From Streptomyces sp. SN-593 (GTDB taxonomy: Bacteria; Actinomycetota; Actinomycetes; Streptomycetales; Streptomycetaceae): DNA of 64,000 nt. Shown here piece after piece: positions 9,307 through 18,568 of the stretch. The translations under genes and the position numbers were made by a program. The stretch's first letter is position 1; every line of letters starts with the position of its first letter. The notes under the pieces were generated by a model, which made no database searches, was not told the origin of the DNA, and saw only the letters and a program-made list of their open reading frames with translations. Location of the stretch: the NCBI RefSeq assembly GCF_016756395.1, contig NZ_AP018365.1:5583001-5647000 (forward strand), read 5' to 3'.

Positions 9307-9346
9307 CCGAAGAAGCCCCCGACACATCAAGTGTCGAGGGCTTCGG
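9307..9346 (-). terminator. Terminator of the S9 peptidase gene
   Basis: Stem formed by 9331-9346 and 9307-9325 with a short bulge and a 5-nt loop, followed on the minus strand by a T-containing tail. It lies about 75 nt past the stop of the peptidase gene and insulates it from the oligopeptide operon. Confidence 0.7.
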
Positions 9347-9419
9347 TCGGGCGCCGCACGCCGGGTCCGCACCCGCGGGCGGTGCCCGGATGTCAGCGGC
9401 GCCCCGGGCGCCGCCTCCG

Positions 9420-11648
9420 CTACTTCTGCGGGCGCATGCCGAGGGCGCGCTTGAGGAAGTCCACCTGGAGCAGCAGCAGGTTCTCGGCCACCTGCTCCTG
9501 GGGCGTCATGTGGGTGACCCCGGACAGCGGCAGCACCTCGTGCGGCCGGCCGGCCGCCAGCAGCGCGGTGGACAGCCGCAGCGAGTGGGCGACCAGCACG
9601 TTGTCGTCGGCGAGGCCGTGGATCACCATCATCGGCCGGGCCGGCTCCGCGGCCTGGACCAGGCCGTGCTCGCCCACCAGGGAGTTCGCCTCGTAGACCT
9701 CCGGGTGCTCGCGGGGGTCGCCGAGGTAGCGCTCCATGTAGTGCGTGTCGTACAGCCGCAGGTCGGTGACCGGGGCGCCGACCACCGCCGCGTGGAAGAC
9801 GTCCGGGCGGCGCAGCGCCGCGAGGCCGGCGAGGTAGCCGCCGTAGGACCAGCCGCGGATCGCCACCCGGCCCAGGTCGAGCGGGTACAGCTCGGCGACC
9901 GCGCGCAGGGCCGCCACCTGGTCGGGCAGCGAGACCCCGGCGAAGTCGCCGGCGACGGCCTTCTCCCACGCCGGGGACCGCCCCGGGGTGCCGCGGCCGT
10001 CGGCCACGATCACCGCGAAGCCCTGGTCGGCGAACCACTGCGAGACCAGGTGCGGGTTGTGCGCCGCGTACACCCGCTGGCCGTGCGGGCCGCCGTACGG
10101 GTCGAGGAGCACCGGCAGCGGGCCGTCGCCCTCGCGCCAGCCGGTCGGCAGCAGGACCGCGGTCGGGATGCGCAGCGGCCCCGCCTCCAGCAGCCGGGGG
10201 CGCGCGGTCAGCGACGGGGTCTCGGCGCGTGACGCGATCCGGCCGATCTCGGTGCCGCCGCGCAGCACCCGGGTCACCGGACCGGGACGGTCGAGGGTGG
10301 AGGAGGTCAGCACGGTCACGTCGCCGGCCCGGACCGCGGTGTGCACACCGGGCCGGTCCGAGACCCTGACCGGGGCGGCCTGGGCGCCGCCGCCGTCCAC
10401 CCGGTAGACGTGCACCTCGCCGATCTCCGGATCGGCCGCAGCCTCGCCGGCGGACGCGGTCACCAGGAAGTCGTCCTCCCCGGCGTCCAGCACCGCCCGC
10501 AGGTGCAGCTCCGGGCCGGTCAGCGCCCGCCCGCCCACGGTGAGGGCGCGGGCGCCCGACGCGTCGGAGAGGGTGACCAGTTCACCGTCGGAGGTCCGGA
10601 CCGGCACACCGGGGAAGAGATCCAGCCAAGTTGGATCTTCCTCGACGGCCACCGCCTCGGTCGCGCCCGTCACGGGGTCCACCGACAGGTACGCCTGCGC
10701 GCGCTGGTCCCGGCTCTGCACCAGCAGCAGCGCGGGGCCGCCCGACGACCAGCGCACCGACGCGAGGTAGGGGTAGCGGTCGCGGTCCCAGTCGATGTCC
10801 GTGCGCGAGCCGTCCAGGCCGAACAGGGCGAGGGTCACCTCCGCGTTGGGCGTGCCGGCCCGCGGGTAGGCGACCTCGACCGGTGCCCGGTCCGGGTGGG
10901 CGGGCTGCGAGATCCACCAGCGCTGGACCGGGGACTCGTCCACCCGCGCGACGAGCAGCGCGCTGCTGTCCGGCGCCCACCAGAAGCCGCGGGTGCGGTC
11001 CATCTCCTCCGCGGCCACGAACTCCGCGAGCCCCCACGTCACCGACGGGCCGTCGGGCTCGGCGAGCGCGCGGTCGGCCGGACCCGCGCCGCCGGCCGGC
11101 CCGGCGTCCGCGGGCGCCCCGCTGCGGGCCACCCGCAGCGCGCCGCCCGCCGCGTACGCCACCCAGCGGCCGTCCGGGGACGGGCGCGGGTCCACCACCG
11201 GGCCCGGCACGGGCAGTTCGCGCAACGCGGCCGCGCCCTCCGCCCCGCCCGGGCCCGGTGCGCCGGCCAGGTCCGCCACGAACAGCCGCCCCGACAGCGC
11301 GAAGGCGGCCAGCGCCACCGCGCGGTCCACGGCGAAGGCCACCACGCCCGCGGAGCCCTCCCGGCTGCGCTCGCGCCGGGCCCGCTCCGCCGCGGACAGC
11401 TCCTCGTCCGCACCGCCCAGCACGGCCGCGGGGTCGGCCACCAGCCGCTCCACCGCCGAGCCGGCCGGCTCCCCCTCGCCGGCGGGCGGCAGGTCCAGCA
11501 CCCACAGCAACTGCTCCCGGTCGGTGCCGGACCGGGAGCGCACGAACGCCACCCGCTCCCCGCCGGGCGCGACCGCGAACGCCCGCGGGGCCCCGAGGGT
11601 GAACCGCTGTGTCCGCGCGTGCTGCCGGGGGAATGAGAGGTACGTCAT
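9420..11648 (-). CDS. S9 family serine peptidase (dipeptidyl-peptidase IV / prolyl oligopeptidase type)
   Basis: The 742-residue protein has an N-terminal beta-propeller-like DPP IV region (about residues 50-490, including DWDRDRYPYLASV) and a C-terminal alpha/beta hydrolase domain. The predicted triad is visible: Ser601 in GWSYGG, Asp681 in GLADDN and His713 in GVTHMTP. There is no signal peptide with the ATG at 11648, so a cytoplasmic enzyme trimming imported peptides is likely. A GTG start at 11759 would add 37 residues that do not look like this family and is disfavoured. It is transcribed in the same direction as the oligopeptide importer downstream but has its own terminator. Confidence 0.93.
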   Translation of the reverse strand: MTYLSFPRQHARTQRFTLGAPRAFAVAPGGERVAFVRSRSGTDREQLLWVLDLPPAGEGEPAGSAVERLVADPAAVLGGADEELSAAERARRERSREGSAGVVAFAVDRAVALAAFALSGRLFVADLAGAPGPGGAEGAAALRELPVPGPVVDPRPSPDGRWVAYAAGGALRVARSGAPADAGPAGGAGPADRALAEPDGPSVTWGLAEFVAAEEMDRTRGFWWAPDSSALLVARVDESPVQRWWISQPAHPDRAPVEVAYPRAGTPNAEVTLALFGLDGSRTDIDWDRDRYPYLASVRWSSGGPALLLVQSRDQRAQAYLSVDPVTGATEAVAVEEDPTWLDLFPGVPVRTSDGELVTLSDASGARALTVGGRALTGPELHLRAVLDAGEDDFLVTASAGEAAADPEIGEVHVYRVDGGGAQAAPVRVSDRPGVHTAVRAGDVTVLTSSTLDRPGPVTRVLRGGTEIGRIASRAETPSLTARPRLLEAGPLRIPTAVLLPTGWREGDGPLPVLLDPYGGPHGQRVYAAHNPHLVSQWFADQGFAVIVADGRGTPGRSPAWEKAVAGDFAGVSLPDQVAALRAVAELYPLDLGRVAIRGWSYGGYLAGLAALRRPDVFHAAVVGAPVTDLRLYDTHYMERYLGDPREHPEVYEANSLVGEHGLVQAAEPARPMMVIHGLADDNVLVAHSLRLSTALLAAGRPHEVLPLSGVTHMTPQEQVAENLLLLQVDFLKRALGMRPQK

Positions 11649-11907
11649 ACCCGCGACCCTAGAGGCTGGCACCGACAATCGCCCCCGGATTACCGCCGGT
11701 GTCGCCCGCGCCACGCTGACCTGGTCATCTGTCCCGGGCCCAGGAGCCTTACCGGACACGGGCGTTGGCTGGATCTGTTCATGCGCCCCCGCGTGCTTCC
11801 GTGCTCCGACTTATGCGGTCGCACGGAAAGTTATGATCCGTAGCCGTGGGTGGGTAATAAGCATGTGGCAACTGACATGGACCCTGCGTATGAGGAGGTG
11901 AGCCGCT

Positions 11908-12102
11908 GTGGCACTCTCGATTTCGGCGGTGCTGCTGCTGCTGATCATCGTGTTCCTGCTGATCCGCCGTTCAGGGCTCAAGGCAGGGCACGCGGTGGCC
12001 TGTACGTTGCTCGGCTTCTATCTCGCCAGTTCCTCGTGGGCGCCCCAGATCACCAACCTCACCAGCAACGTGGCGCAGACCATCTCCAACATCAAGATCT
12101 GA
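11908..12102 (+). CDS. Small membrane protein of 64 residues
   Basis: The GTG at 11908 follows an excellent ribosome site (GAGGAGGTG at 11892-11900). The product has two hydrophobic segments: residues 4-19 (ISAVLLLLIIVFLLIR) and about 28-46, followed by a polar tail rich in Asn, Thr and Ser. I recognise it only as a conserved type of streptomycete small membrane protein without known function. It lies 68 nt before mshB on the same strand and could share a transcript. The divergent region before it holds an 8-bp inverted repeat (11797-11804 with 11821-11828) and a TATGAT element at 11832-11837. Confidence 0.8.
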   Translation: MALSISAVLLLLIIVFLLIRRSGLKAGHAVACTLLGFYLASSSWAPQITNLTSNVAQTISNIKI

Positions 12103-12170
12103 GTACGGGCGCGCGGGCGGCGGCACGGGCCGCCGCCCGGGTCCGGTGTGCGGAGCCGTAGGCTTCGACC

Positions 12171-13118
12171 ATGACCGATGCTCCCGGCGGCACCCCCGAG
12201 CGGCGCCTGCTGTTCGTCCACGCCCACCCGGACGACGAGACGATCAACAACGGCGCCACCATGGCCAGGTACGCGGCCGAGGGGGCACGCGTCACCCTCG
12301 TCACCTGCACCCTCGGCGAGGAGGGCGAGGTGATCCCGCCGGAGCTGGCGCACCTCGCCGCCGACCGCGACGACACCCTCGGCGCGCACCGGATCGGCGA
12401 GCTGGGCGCGGCCATGGCCGAGTTGGGGGTCACCGACCACCGGTTCCTGGGCGGCCCCGGCCGCTACCGGGACTCCGGGATGATGGGCGCCGCCCAGAAC
12501 GACAACCCGGCCTGCCTGTGGCGTGCCGACCTGGACGAGGCGGCCGGCCACCTCGCCGACGTCATCCTGGAGGTGCGCCCCCAGGTCCTGGTCACCTATG
12601 ACGACAACGGCGGCTACGGCCACCCGGACCACATCCAGGCGCACCGCATCGCCCTGCGCGGCTACGAACTCGCCGCCGGGCGCGGCCACCGGGTCGACCG
12701 GGTCTACGAGATCTGCACGCCCCGCTCGGTCGTGCAGGCCGGCTTCGACCGGCTCGCCGCCCGGGGCCGGGACGTCCCCTTCGCCGGCGTCGCGACCCCG
12801 GACGACGTCCCCGGCGTGGTCGACGACGCCCTCGTGACGGTGTCGGTGGACGGCTCCGCCCACGCCGGCCGCAAGACGGCCGCGATGCGCGCGCACGCCT
12901 CGCAGATCGCCGTCGACGGCCCCTTCTTCGCGCTCTCCAACGACCTCGGGCAGCCGATCTTCGCCGTCGAGTACTACCGGCAGGTGCGCGGCGAGCCCTC
13001 CGGCCGGGCGGACGACCTGTTCGGCCCCGGCCCGCGGCCCGCGGCGCGTTCGGCGAAAGCGCCGGTCGGCGCCGCCGGGGGCGGCGAGGACGGCGGGACC
13101 GCCGGAGGCGGACGATGA
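12171..13118 (+). CDS. mshB: N-acetyl-1-D-myo-inositol-2-amino-2-deoxy-alpha-D-glucopyranoside deacetylase MshB
   Basis: The 315-residue enzyme removes the acetyl group from GlcNAc-inositol in mycothiol synthesis, the main thiol pathway of actinobacteria. The PIG-L/LmbE fold is shown by AHPDDE (His19, Asp21, Asp22) near the N-terminus and by HPDH (151-154). In the M. tuberculosis enzyme the equivalents of His19, Asp22 and His154 bind zinc, and the Asp of the first motif acts as base. The long insertion containing [12 protein letters not shown] is typical of MshB rather than of Mca. The 3' end overlaps the DUF6113-type gene by 4 nt (ATGA), so the two are translationally coupled. Confidence 0.95.
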   Translation: MTDAPGGTPERRLLFVHAHPDDETINNGATMARYAAEGARVTLVTCTLGEEGEVIPPELAHLAADRDDTLGAHRIGELGAAMAELGVTDHRFLGGPGRYRDSGMMGAAQNDNPACLWRADLDEAAGHLADVILEVRPQVLVTYDDNGGYGHPDHIQAHRIALRGYELAAGRGHRVDRVYEICTPRSVVQAGFDRLAARGRDVPFAGVATPDDVPGVVDDALVTVSVDGSAHAGRKTAAMRAHASQIAVDGPFFALSNDLGQPIFAVEYYRQVRGEPSGRADDLFGPGPRPAARSAKAPVGAAGGGEDGGTAGGGR

Positions 13119-13555
13119 GCCGCCCCGCCGACGGCCGCGGACGTCCCGTGCCCGCCCGCACGCCGATCTTCGGCCCGCTGTCCAGCCATCCGCGCGGGAC
13201 GCAGGGCGCCCGCGTCGCGGGGTACGTCGGCCTCGCCGTCCTCGCGGTGGCCGTCGCGGTGGCCGGCGCCCTCGTCCAGGCCGCCTGGGAGCCGGGCGGC
13301 CTGCTGCTGGCGCTCGCCGGGTGCGTGGGCCTGTTCCTGGGGGGCGGCCGGCTCACCGGCACCCGGCTGGGCACCGTGGTGCCCGCCGCCGTCTGGCTGA
13401 TCTGCGTGATCCTGCTCAGCGGCTCCCAGCCGGAGGGCGACTTCCTGCTCGCCGCCGGCATCGGCCCCTACGTCTACCTGCTCGGCGGTGCCCTGGGCGC
13501 GGTGATCTGCGCCACGCTGCCCCAAGTACCCCCATCCGGCACGAATAGGACCTGA
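13115..13555 (+). CDS. DUF6113-like small integral membrane protein
   Basis: A 146-residue protein with a basic Pro-rich N-terminus (about 35 residues) and about four hydrophobic helices (starting near residues 38, 57, 84 and 108). The ATG overlaps the mshB stop as ATGA. The family is conserved beside mshB in streptomycetes as far as I can recall, but no catalytic motif is visible and no function can be proposed beyond a membrane role possibly linked to mycothiol-gene expression by position. Confidence 0.8.
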   Translation: MSRPADGRGRPVPARTPIFGPLSSHPRGTQGARVAGYVGLAVLAVAVAVAGALVQAAWEPGGLLLALAGCVGLFLGGGRLTGTRLGTVVPAAVWLICVILLSGSQPEGDFLLAAGIGPYVYLLGGALGAVICATLPQVPPSGTNRT

Positions 13556-13707
13556 CTTGGCGGGCAGGGGCCGCCGCATGGTTGGGTGTGGCCCAGCGTT
13601 CCGCCGGACCGCAGCCGCCCCAGCGCACAGGTCGGTATGGTGGGTGCGCCGGCGAGCCGCCCGCCGACTGACGTGCCGGGTGGCGTGGAAAACCGGGAGA
13701 GCCTGCT

Positions 13708-16083
13708 TTGAGTCGTGAAACTGACAGTTCGTCCTCCGGTCCCCAGGGACGCGGCGGTGCCGCGTACCCGTCAGGGACCCCGCCTTACGGCCCCCGCCCC
13801 TTCCCGTCGCTGCACCCGCAGGAGCGGCCGCAGGCCGACCAGGAGCAGGACGGCGCCGGCGCGGCCGAACAGGGCAGGAACGCGGACGCGGCCGGCGAAC
13901 CCAGGACCGAGACGACGCTGACCACCCGGATCAGGATCAACATCCCCGGCTCCCGGCCGATTCCGCCGGTCGTCATGCGGACCACCGTCGAGGAGGGCGC
14001 GGCCGCCTCCGCCGGCCCCCAGGCCGCCGGAGCCGCCGACACCCCCGACGCGGGCGGCGCGGCCGCCTCCGCCGGTGAACCGGCCGCCGAGGGCGGGCAG
14101 GGCGGGCAGGACGGCGAGGAGCCGTCGGAGCGCGCCGAGAAGGCGGAGAAGAAGGACAAGAAGGAGAAGACCAGCGACTGGTTCGTGCCGCGCAAGCCGG
14201 TCGGGTCCTCGGGCCCGGGCGCGAGCCCGGCCACCGGTCCGGGCGCCGGGCAGGCGCCTGGCAACGGCCCGCGCGGCGACGGGTTCCAGGGCGGCGCGGC
14301 CGCGGGCGCGCCCGGCGCCGGGCCGGCCCCCGCCGGCTTCCCCCCGGGCGTGCCGGCGACGGGCGACGGGTTCTCCGAAGGCTTCTCCGGCGACGGCTTC
14401 CAGGGCGACTTCCCGCGCGGTGCCGCGCCCGCGGGCGGGACGTCCGGCGGCGGCTTCACGGTGCCGCCGGCCGCGGACGGGAGCTTCTTCGGCGCCGGCA
14501 CCCCCGCCGCGGGCACCCCGCAGGCGAACGACCCCTTCCCGGCGCCGTACACCGAGCAGTTCTCCGACCCCGACACCGGTACGCAGCAGATCCCGCAGGC
14601 GTTCCTGCCGCCGCCGGTGGGCTCGCCGTTCGACGACGGCCCCGCCGCGCGCGGCCCGCACGACACGCCCTCGGACGGGTTCCCGAGGTCCTTCGAGACG
14701 CCCCCGGGCGCGGCGGGCGGCGCCGAACAGGGCACCGGGAACGGTCCGTTCGGCACCGAGGGCTTCCCGCCCGGAGTGCCGCGCGGCATCCCCACCGACC
14801 CGTTCGGGGACGGCGGCGCGCCGCTGCCGCCCGCCGGGGCCACCACCGGGCCGGCCACCGGCGACATGGCGGTGCCGCCGGTGACCGGGGACACCGGCGA
14901 GCACGCCTTCCGCCCGCCGAACCCGGCCGGCTCCCGCCCGTCCGGGAAGCGGTCCGCGAGCGACACCCTGGTCGGCGGCATCCCGCCGGTACCGGCGGAC
15001 GAGGGCCGCGACCGGTCGGCCGGGCGGCCCGGCGCCGCCGGCCCTGGGTCCGTGCCGCCGGGAGCGAAGGCGGCGGCCGGCTCCGCCGCGGGCGCCCCCG
15101 CGCCGTCCTCCCCGGCCGCGTCGGCCAAGCCGGCGAAGAAGGGCCGCTCCAAGCCGGCGCTGCTCGGTGCCGCGGTGGTCGGCGTCGCCGTCGTCGCCTA
15201 CGGCGCCGGGCTGCTGATGAACCACTCCGACGTGCCCAAGGGCACCACCGTGCTGGGCGTGGACATCGGCAACACCAGCCAGGCGGCTGCCGTCAAGAAG
15301 CTCGACACCGCGCTCGGCAACCGGGGGACCGCGGCGCTGACGATCACCGTCGGCGGCAAGCAGCACTCCCTCAAGCCGTCGATCGCGGGCCTGTCCGTCG
15401 ACACCGACGCCACCGTCCGCAAGGTCGCGCACCCCGACTACAACCCGGTCTCGGTGGTCGGCTCGCTCTTCGGCCAGACCCGGGTCGAGGAGCCGGTGGT
15501 GGTGGTCGACCAGGACAAGCTCAAGGCGGCGCTGACGTCCGTGGCGGGCCCGTCCGCCCAGGGCTCCGACGGCATGGTGCGCTTCGAGGACGGCAAGGCC
15601 GTCCCGGTGCCCGGCAAGCCGAGCCAGGCCGTCGACGTGGACGCCGCCGCGACCCAGGTCTCCGCCGCCTACCGGCAGCGGGCCGAGTCCGGCCGCAACA
15701 CCCCGGTCGACCTGAAGGTCACCACGGTCCAGCCGAAGGTCACGCAGGCGGCCCTGGACAAGGCCGTCAGCGGCTTCGGCAAGACCGCGATGATGGGCCC
15801 GGTGCACATCCTCGCCGCAGGCCACGACGTGCCGTTCGAGAACACGCTGCCGCAGTTCCTCACCATGCAGGCCACCGCAGACGGGCAGCTCGCCCCGCAC
15901 ATCGACCTGAAGACCCTCCAGTCGCTGTACGGCAACTCCTTCGACGGAGTGCTCCTGGAGCGCGGCGACGGGTCGAAGACCGCGGTCACCCCGCAGGACG
16001 TCGCCACCGCGCTGATCCAGGCGCTCAACTCCAAGACGATCGCCGGGCGGAGCGTGACGCTCCCGGACGCGGTGCTCGGCTAG
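13708..16083 (+). CDS. Large membrane protein: low-complexity cytoplasmic half plus YoaR/VanW-like extracellular half
   Basis: A 791-residue protein starting with TTG at 13708, 7 nt after GGGAGA. Residues 1-475 are low-complexity (Gly, Pro, Ala, Phe repeats such as GDGFSEGFSGDGF) with a charged patch of EKAEKKDKKEK type near residue 150. A single transmembrane helix follows (about 490-510, LLGAAVVGVAVVAYGAGLL). The C-terminal 280 residues resemble the putative peptidoglycan-binding domains of YoaR/VanW-type proteins (VLGVDIGNTSQAAAVKKL, twice repeated VTVQPKVTQAALD-like segments), but no VanW catalytic domain is present. Topology is likely N-in, C-out. Role in the cell wall is inference. Confidence 0.75.
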   Translation: MSRETDSSSSGPQGRGGAAYPSGTPPYGPRPFPSLHPQERPQADQEQDGAGAAEQGRNADAAGEPRTETTLTTRIRINIPGSRPIPPVVMRTTVEEGAAASAGPQAAGAADTPDAGGAAASAGEPAAEGGQGGQDGEEPSERAEKAEKKDKKEKTSDWFVPRKPVGSSGPGASPATGPGAGQAPGNGPRGDGFQGGAAAGAPGAGPAPAGFPPGVPATGDGFSEGFSGDGFQGDFPRGAAPAGGTSGGGFTVPPAADGSFFGAGTPAAGTPQANDPFPAPYTEQFSDPDTGTQQIPQAFLPPPVGSPFDDGPAARGPHDTPSDGFPRSFETPPGAAGGAEQGTGNGPFGTEGFPPGVPRGIPTDPFGDGGAPLPPAGATTGPATGDMAVPPVTGDTGEHAFRPPNPAGSRPSGKRSASDTLVGGIPPVPADEGRDRSAGRPGAAGPGSVPPGAKAAAGSAAGAPAPSSPAASAKPAKKGRSKPALLGAAVVGVAVVAYGAGLLMNHSDVPKGTTVLGVDIGNTSQAAAVKKLDTALGNRGTAALTITVGGKQHSLKPSIAGLSVDTDATVRKVAHPDYNPVSVVGSLFGQTRVEEPVVVVDQDKLKAALTSVAGPSAQGSDGMVRFEDGKAVPVPGKPSQAVDVDAAATQVSAAYRQRAESGRNTPVDLKVTTVQPKVTQAALDKAVSGFGKTAMMGPVHILAAGHDVPFENTLPQFLTMQATADGQLAPHIDLKTLQSLYGNSFDGVLLERGDGSKTAVTPQDVATALIQALNSKTIAGRSVTLPDAVLG

Positions 16084-16330
16084 GGCCTGTCCGGCGGGGC
16101 GTGCCGGTCGGGCTCGCGGGGTCCGGTGCCGTGCGTCGCAAGGCGGAGAAGCATCCGCGTACCGGGTCGTCCGTGGGTGGTTCGACACCGCAGGGAGGTG
16201 CGGGTGCCGGGCGCAGTGGGCCCGGCAGGATCCGCCGGACAGGAACCAGGGGAACCGGGAGCACTCGCCGCCGGCAGCCCCGCGGGCCGGGGCGGGCCCT
16301 CAGAGCCCGGCGGCCCCCGCCGGACACGCC

Positions 16331-17332
16331 TCAGCCGCGCTGCCACCAGTGGCGCCTGCGGCGGGGGGCCAGCGCGTGGATCGCGGAGCGCAGTTCGGCG
16401 AAGGTGACCACGGTCGCCGGTGCGTCCGGGCCGCCCGCGCCCGGCAGCGCGACCCCCAGGCACAGCAGTTTCAACTGCTCGTCGGGCAGCGGCAGGGCGG
16501 CGAAGACCGGCGCGCCGTCGAAACCGGTGGGCAGCGGGTCCGACCAGGTCAGCGGGGCGTCGGGGGCCGCGCGGCGCACCTCGCCCGGCAGCAGGGACTG
16601 CGGCCGGTCCGGGTGCGCGGACGTGCCGCTGTCGTCGGCCGCGTGCCCCAGGACGTAGGCCGGCAGCGGCCCCTCGCCGAGCGCCGCGATGTCCTCGGCC
16701 CGCGCGGCGAGCCCGTCGGTGACCTCCTGGGTGTCCCAGCGCCAGCCCTTGCGTTCGGCGTGCAGGTGCAGGTCCACGGTGGGCATCACCGCGACGCCGA
16801 GGTCGCCGAGCACCGTCCAGCGCTTGGCGAAGCCGGCCATCACCAGCTCGTCGAGGGGCTGTTCGGGGTCGGTGAGGTCGCCGCGCAGCGTCCACTGCCC
16901 GATCTCGAAGCGGGTGCGGGGCGCGGCCGTGACGAGGTACTGCCGGATCACCTCGTGGTCGCCGCCGGTCTCGATCAGGTCGTTGTACCAGAACGCGGTG
17001 GCGAAGCTGCGGTCCGCGCGGGCCGCCTGGAACGGCAGCGTGGCGCGCACGGCGATCTGCAGCACGGAGTCCGGGACGAGGCCCCCGGTGACCCCGACCG
17101 CCGCGGAGCGGGCGAAGCCGGGCTCGCCGGGGTCCGCTCCGGCGCCGCCGTGGCCGGTCCCGGGCCGGACGGCCGCCTCGCCGCTGTCGTCGCCGTCGGC
17201 TGCGGTGTCCGGTGCGGGCGCCGCCCCGACGGGTCCCGCTGCCGCGGTCGCACCGCCGGCGCCGGCTTCGGGATCGTCGGGGGCGGCCGGGCTCGGCGCG
17301 GGGATCTCGGGCAACTCGGGGGTCTCGGGCAC
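16331..17332 (-). CDS. Conserved hypothetical protein of 333 residues
   Basis: I do not recognise the family. The first 80 residues are low-complexity (Pro, Ala, Gly, Asp), and the folded part runs from about residue 85 (VPDSVLQIAVRATLPFQAA) to about 320, with a basic, aromatic end RRRRHWWQRG. No signal peptide or transmembrane helix is seen, so it is probably cytosolic. The GTG at 17332 is chosen because AGGG lies 8 nt upstream; the GTG at 17356 has no ribosome site and overlaps the upstream gene. It follows the histidine kinase gene by 13 nt and is probably transcribed with the ABC/kinase operon. Confidence 0.65.
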   Translation of the reverse strand: MPETPELPEIPAPSPAAPDDPEAGAGGATAAAGPVGAAPAPDTAADGDDSGEAAVRPGTGHGGAGADPGEPGFARSAAVGVTGGLVPDSVLQIAVRATLPFQAARADRSFATAFWYNDLIETGGDHEVIRQYLVTAAPRTRFEIGQWTLRGDLTDPEQPLDELVMAGFAKRWTVLGDLGVAVMPTVDLHLHAERKGWRWDTQEVTDGLAARAEDIAALGEGPLPAYVLGHAADDSGTSAHPDRPQSLLPGEVRRAAPDAPLTWSDPLPTGFDGAPVFAALPLPDEQLKLLCLGVALPGAGGPDAPATVVTFAELRSAIHALAPRRRRHWWQRG

Positions 17333-17345
17333 AGCCCGGACCCTA

Positions 17346-18563
17346 CTACTCGCCACCCGGCGGCCGGTTCGCGCCCACCGGAGCCGGGTCGAGCGGCACC
17401 ACCGCGGTCAGCGTGAAGCCGCCGTCCCCCGCGCGGGAGGTGCGCAGGGTGCCGCCGGCCAGCACCAGCCGCTCACCCAGCCCGGTCAGCCCGTTCCCCG
17501 CCGGGCGGGAGTGATCCGGCCCGCGTCCGTCGTCGGACACCGTCAGCGTCGCGTTGCCCCCGCCGGTCTCCAGTGCCACCACGCAGGTCGCCGCGCCGCT
17601 GTGCCGCACCACGTTGGTCGCCGCCTCGCGCAGCGCCCAGGCGAGCGCGCCCTCCGCTGCCGGGGTGAGGCCGTCCACCCGCTCGGGGACGTGCAGCCGG
17701 GCCGAGACGCCCGCCGCGGCCAGCGCGCTGCGGGCCGAGACGACCTCGGTGGCCAGCGTCGGGCGCCGGTAGCCGCTGACCGCCTCGCGCACGTCCACCA
17801 GCGCCTGGCGGCTGACCGACTCGATGTCGAAGACCTGCCGGGCCGCGTCGTGCGGCCGGTCCGGCAGCATCCGGCCGGCCAGTTCGCTCTTGAGGGTGAT
17901 CAGGGAGAGCGAGTGCCCGAGCAGGTCGTGCAGGTCGCGGGCGAGCCGCAGCCGCTCCTCGGTGGCGGCGAGCTGGGCCACGGTGTCCCGGGCGGCCCGC
18001 AGCTCCCGCATGGTGCGCACGAGCTGCTGCACGCCGATCATCGCGAAGCCGCCGAGCAGCGCGGGCAGCAGCAGTTCCGGGTAGAGCGAGGCGGACCGGT
18101 CGACGACCAGCGCGGTCGCGACGAGCAGGCCGGCCGACAGGGGGACCGCCCACCGCGAGTGCCTGCCCGGCAGGGCGGCCCCGCACGCCACGGAGACGTA
18201 CACGTACAGCACCAGCCAGTCCTTGCCGAGCGTGAGCGACAAGGTCAGCGACAGCGCCGCCAGCCCGACGAGCGTCGCGTGCACCCAGGGGGCGGGCGGC
18301 TCCGGGTCGCTGGTGCGGAAGAGCGCCAGCACCAGGTACGCGCCGACGAAGGCGGCCAGGCCGAGGGCGGCGGGCACGACGACGGCCGCCGGGTGGCCGC
18401 CGTCGACCAGGTCGCCCACCGGCGAGCCGAGGTAGGCGAGCCAGACGCCGATCCACATCAGCTTGATCAGCGCCTGCCTGCGGGTCTCGGGCGGCCGCCC
18501 CATCGGGCTGGTGTCGGCCTCCTCCACCTCCCGCCGCCACTGCGGCCACGCCTCGCCGGTCAT
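17346..18563 (-). CDS. Sensor histidine kinase, DesK/NarX-like (HisKA_3)
   Basis: A 405-residue membrane kinase. Residues about 30-180 hold five or six hydrophobic helices without a large extracellular loop, pointing to sensing in or at the membrane. The HisKA_3 dimerisation helix follows with the phospho-acceptor His212 in RDLHDLLGHS, then an HATPase_c domain (REAATNVVRH N-box, DDGRG). The ATG at 18563 lies 6 nt past the stop of the ABC permease gene, so kinase and transporter form one operon. The matching NarL-type regulator is on the other strand at 20894-21508, a split arrangement typical of DesKR-like systems with ABC-2 exporters. Confidence 0.9.
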   Translation of the reverse strand: MTGEAWPQWRREVEEADTSPMGRPPETRRQALIKLMWIGVWLAYLGSPVGDLVDGGHPAAVVVPAALGLAAFVGAYLVLALFRTSDPEPPAPWVHATLVGLAALSLTLSLTLGKDWLVLYVYVSVACGAALPGRHSRWAVPLSAGLLVATALVVDRSASLYPELLLPALLGGFAMIGVQQLVRTMRELRAARDTVAQLAATEERLRLARDLHDLLGHSLSLITLKSELAGRMLPDRPHDAARQVFDIESVSRQALVDVREAVSGYRRPTLATEVVSARSALAAAGVSARLHVPERVDGLTPAAEGALAWALREAATNVVRHSGAATCVVALETGGGNATLTVSDDGRGPDHSRPAGNGLTGLGERLVLAGGTLRTSRAGDGGFTLTAVVPLDPAPVGANRPPGGE

Positions 18564-18568
18564 ACGGG

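Larger units (their letters stand above)
8883..9419. other. Intergenic region between oligopeptide operon and peptidase gene
   Basis: This 537-nt stretch is much richer in A/T than its surroundings between about 8940 and 9160. It contains a purine run (8978-8999), a good minus-strand promoter (9042-9071), two adjacent 10-bp palindromes at 9092-9101 (GGTACGTACC) and 9106-9115 (TTACATGTAA), and the peptidase terminator (9307-9346). No coding frame in it looks genuine. Confidence 0.7.

Noticed and set aside
16084-16330. Short open frames between the 791-residue protein gene and the next minus-strand gene
   Set aside because: None has a ribosome site or a family-like sequence; they are continuations of shadow frames. 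The 247-nt gap shows nothing else.
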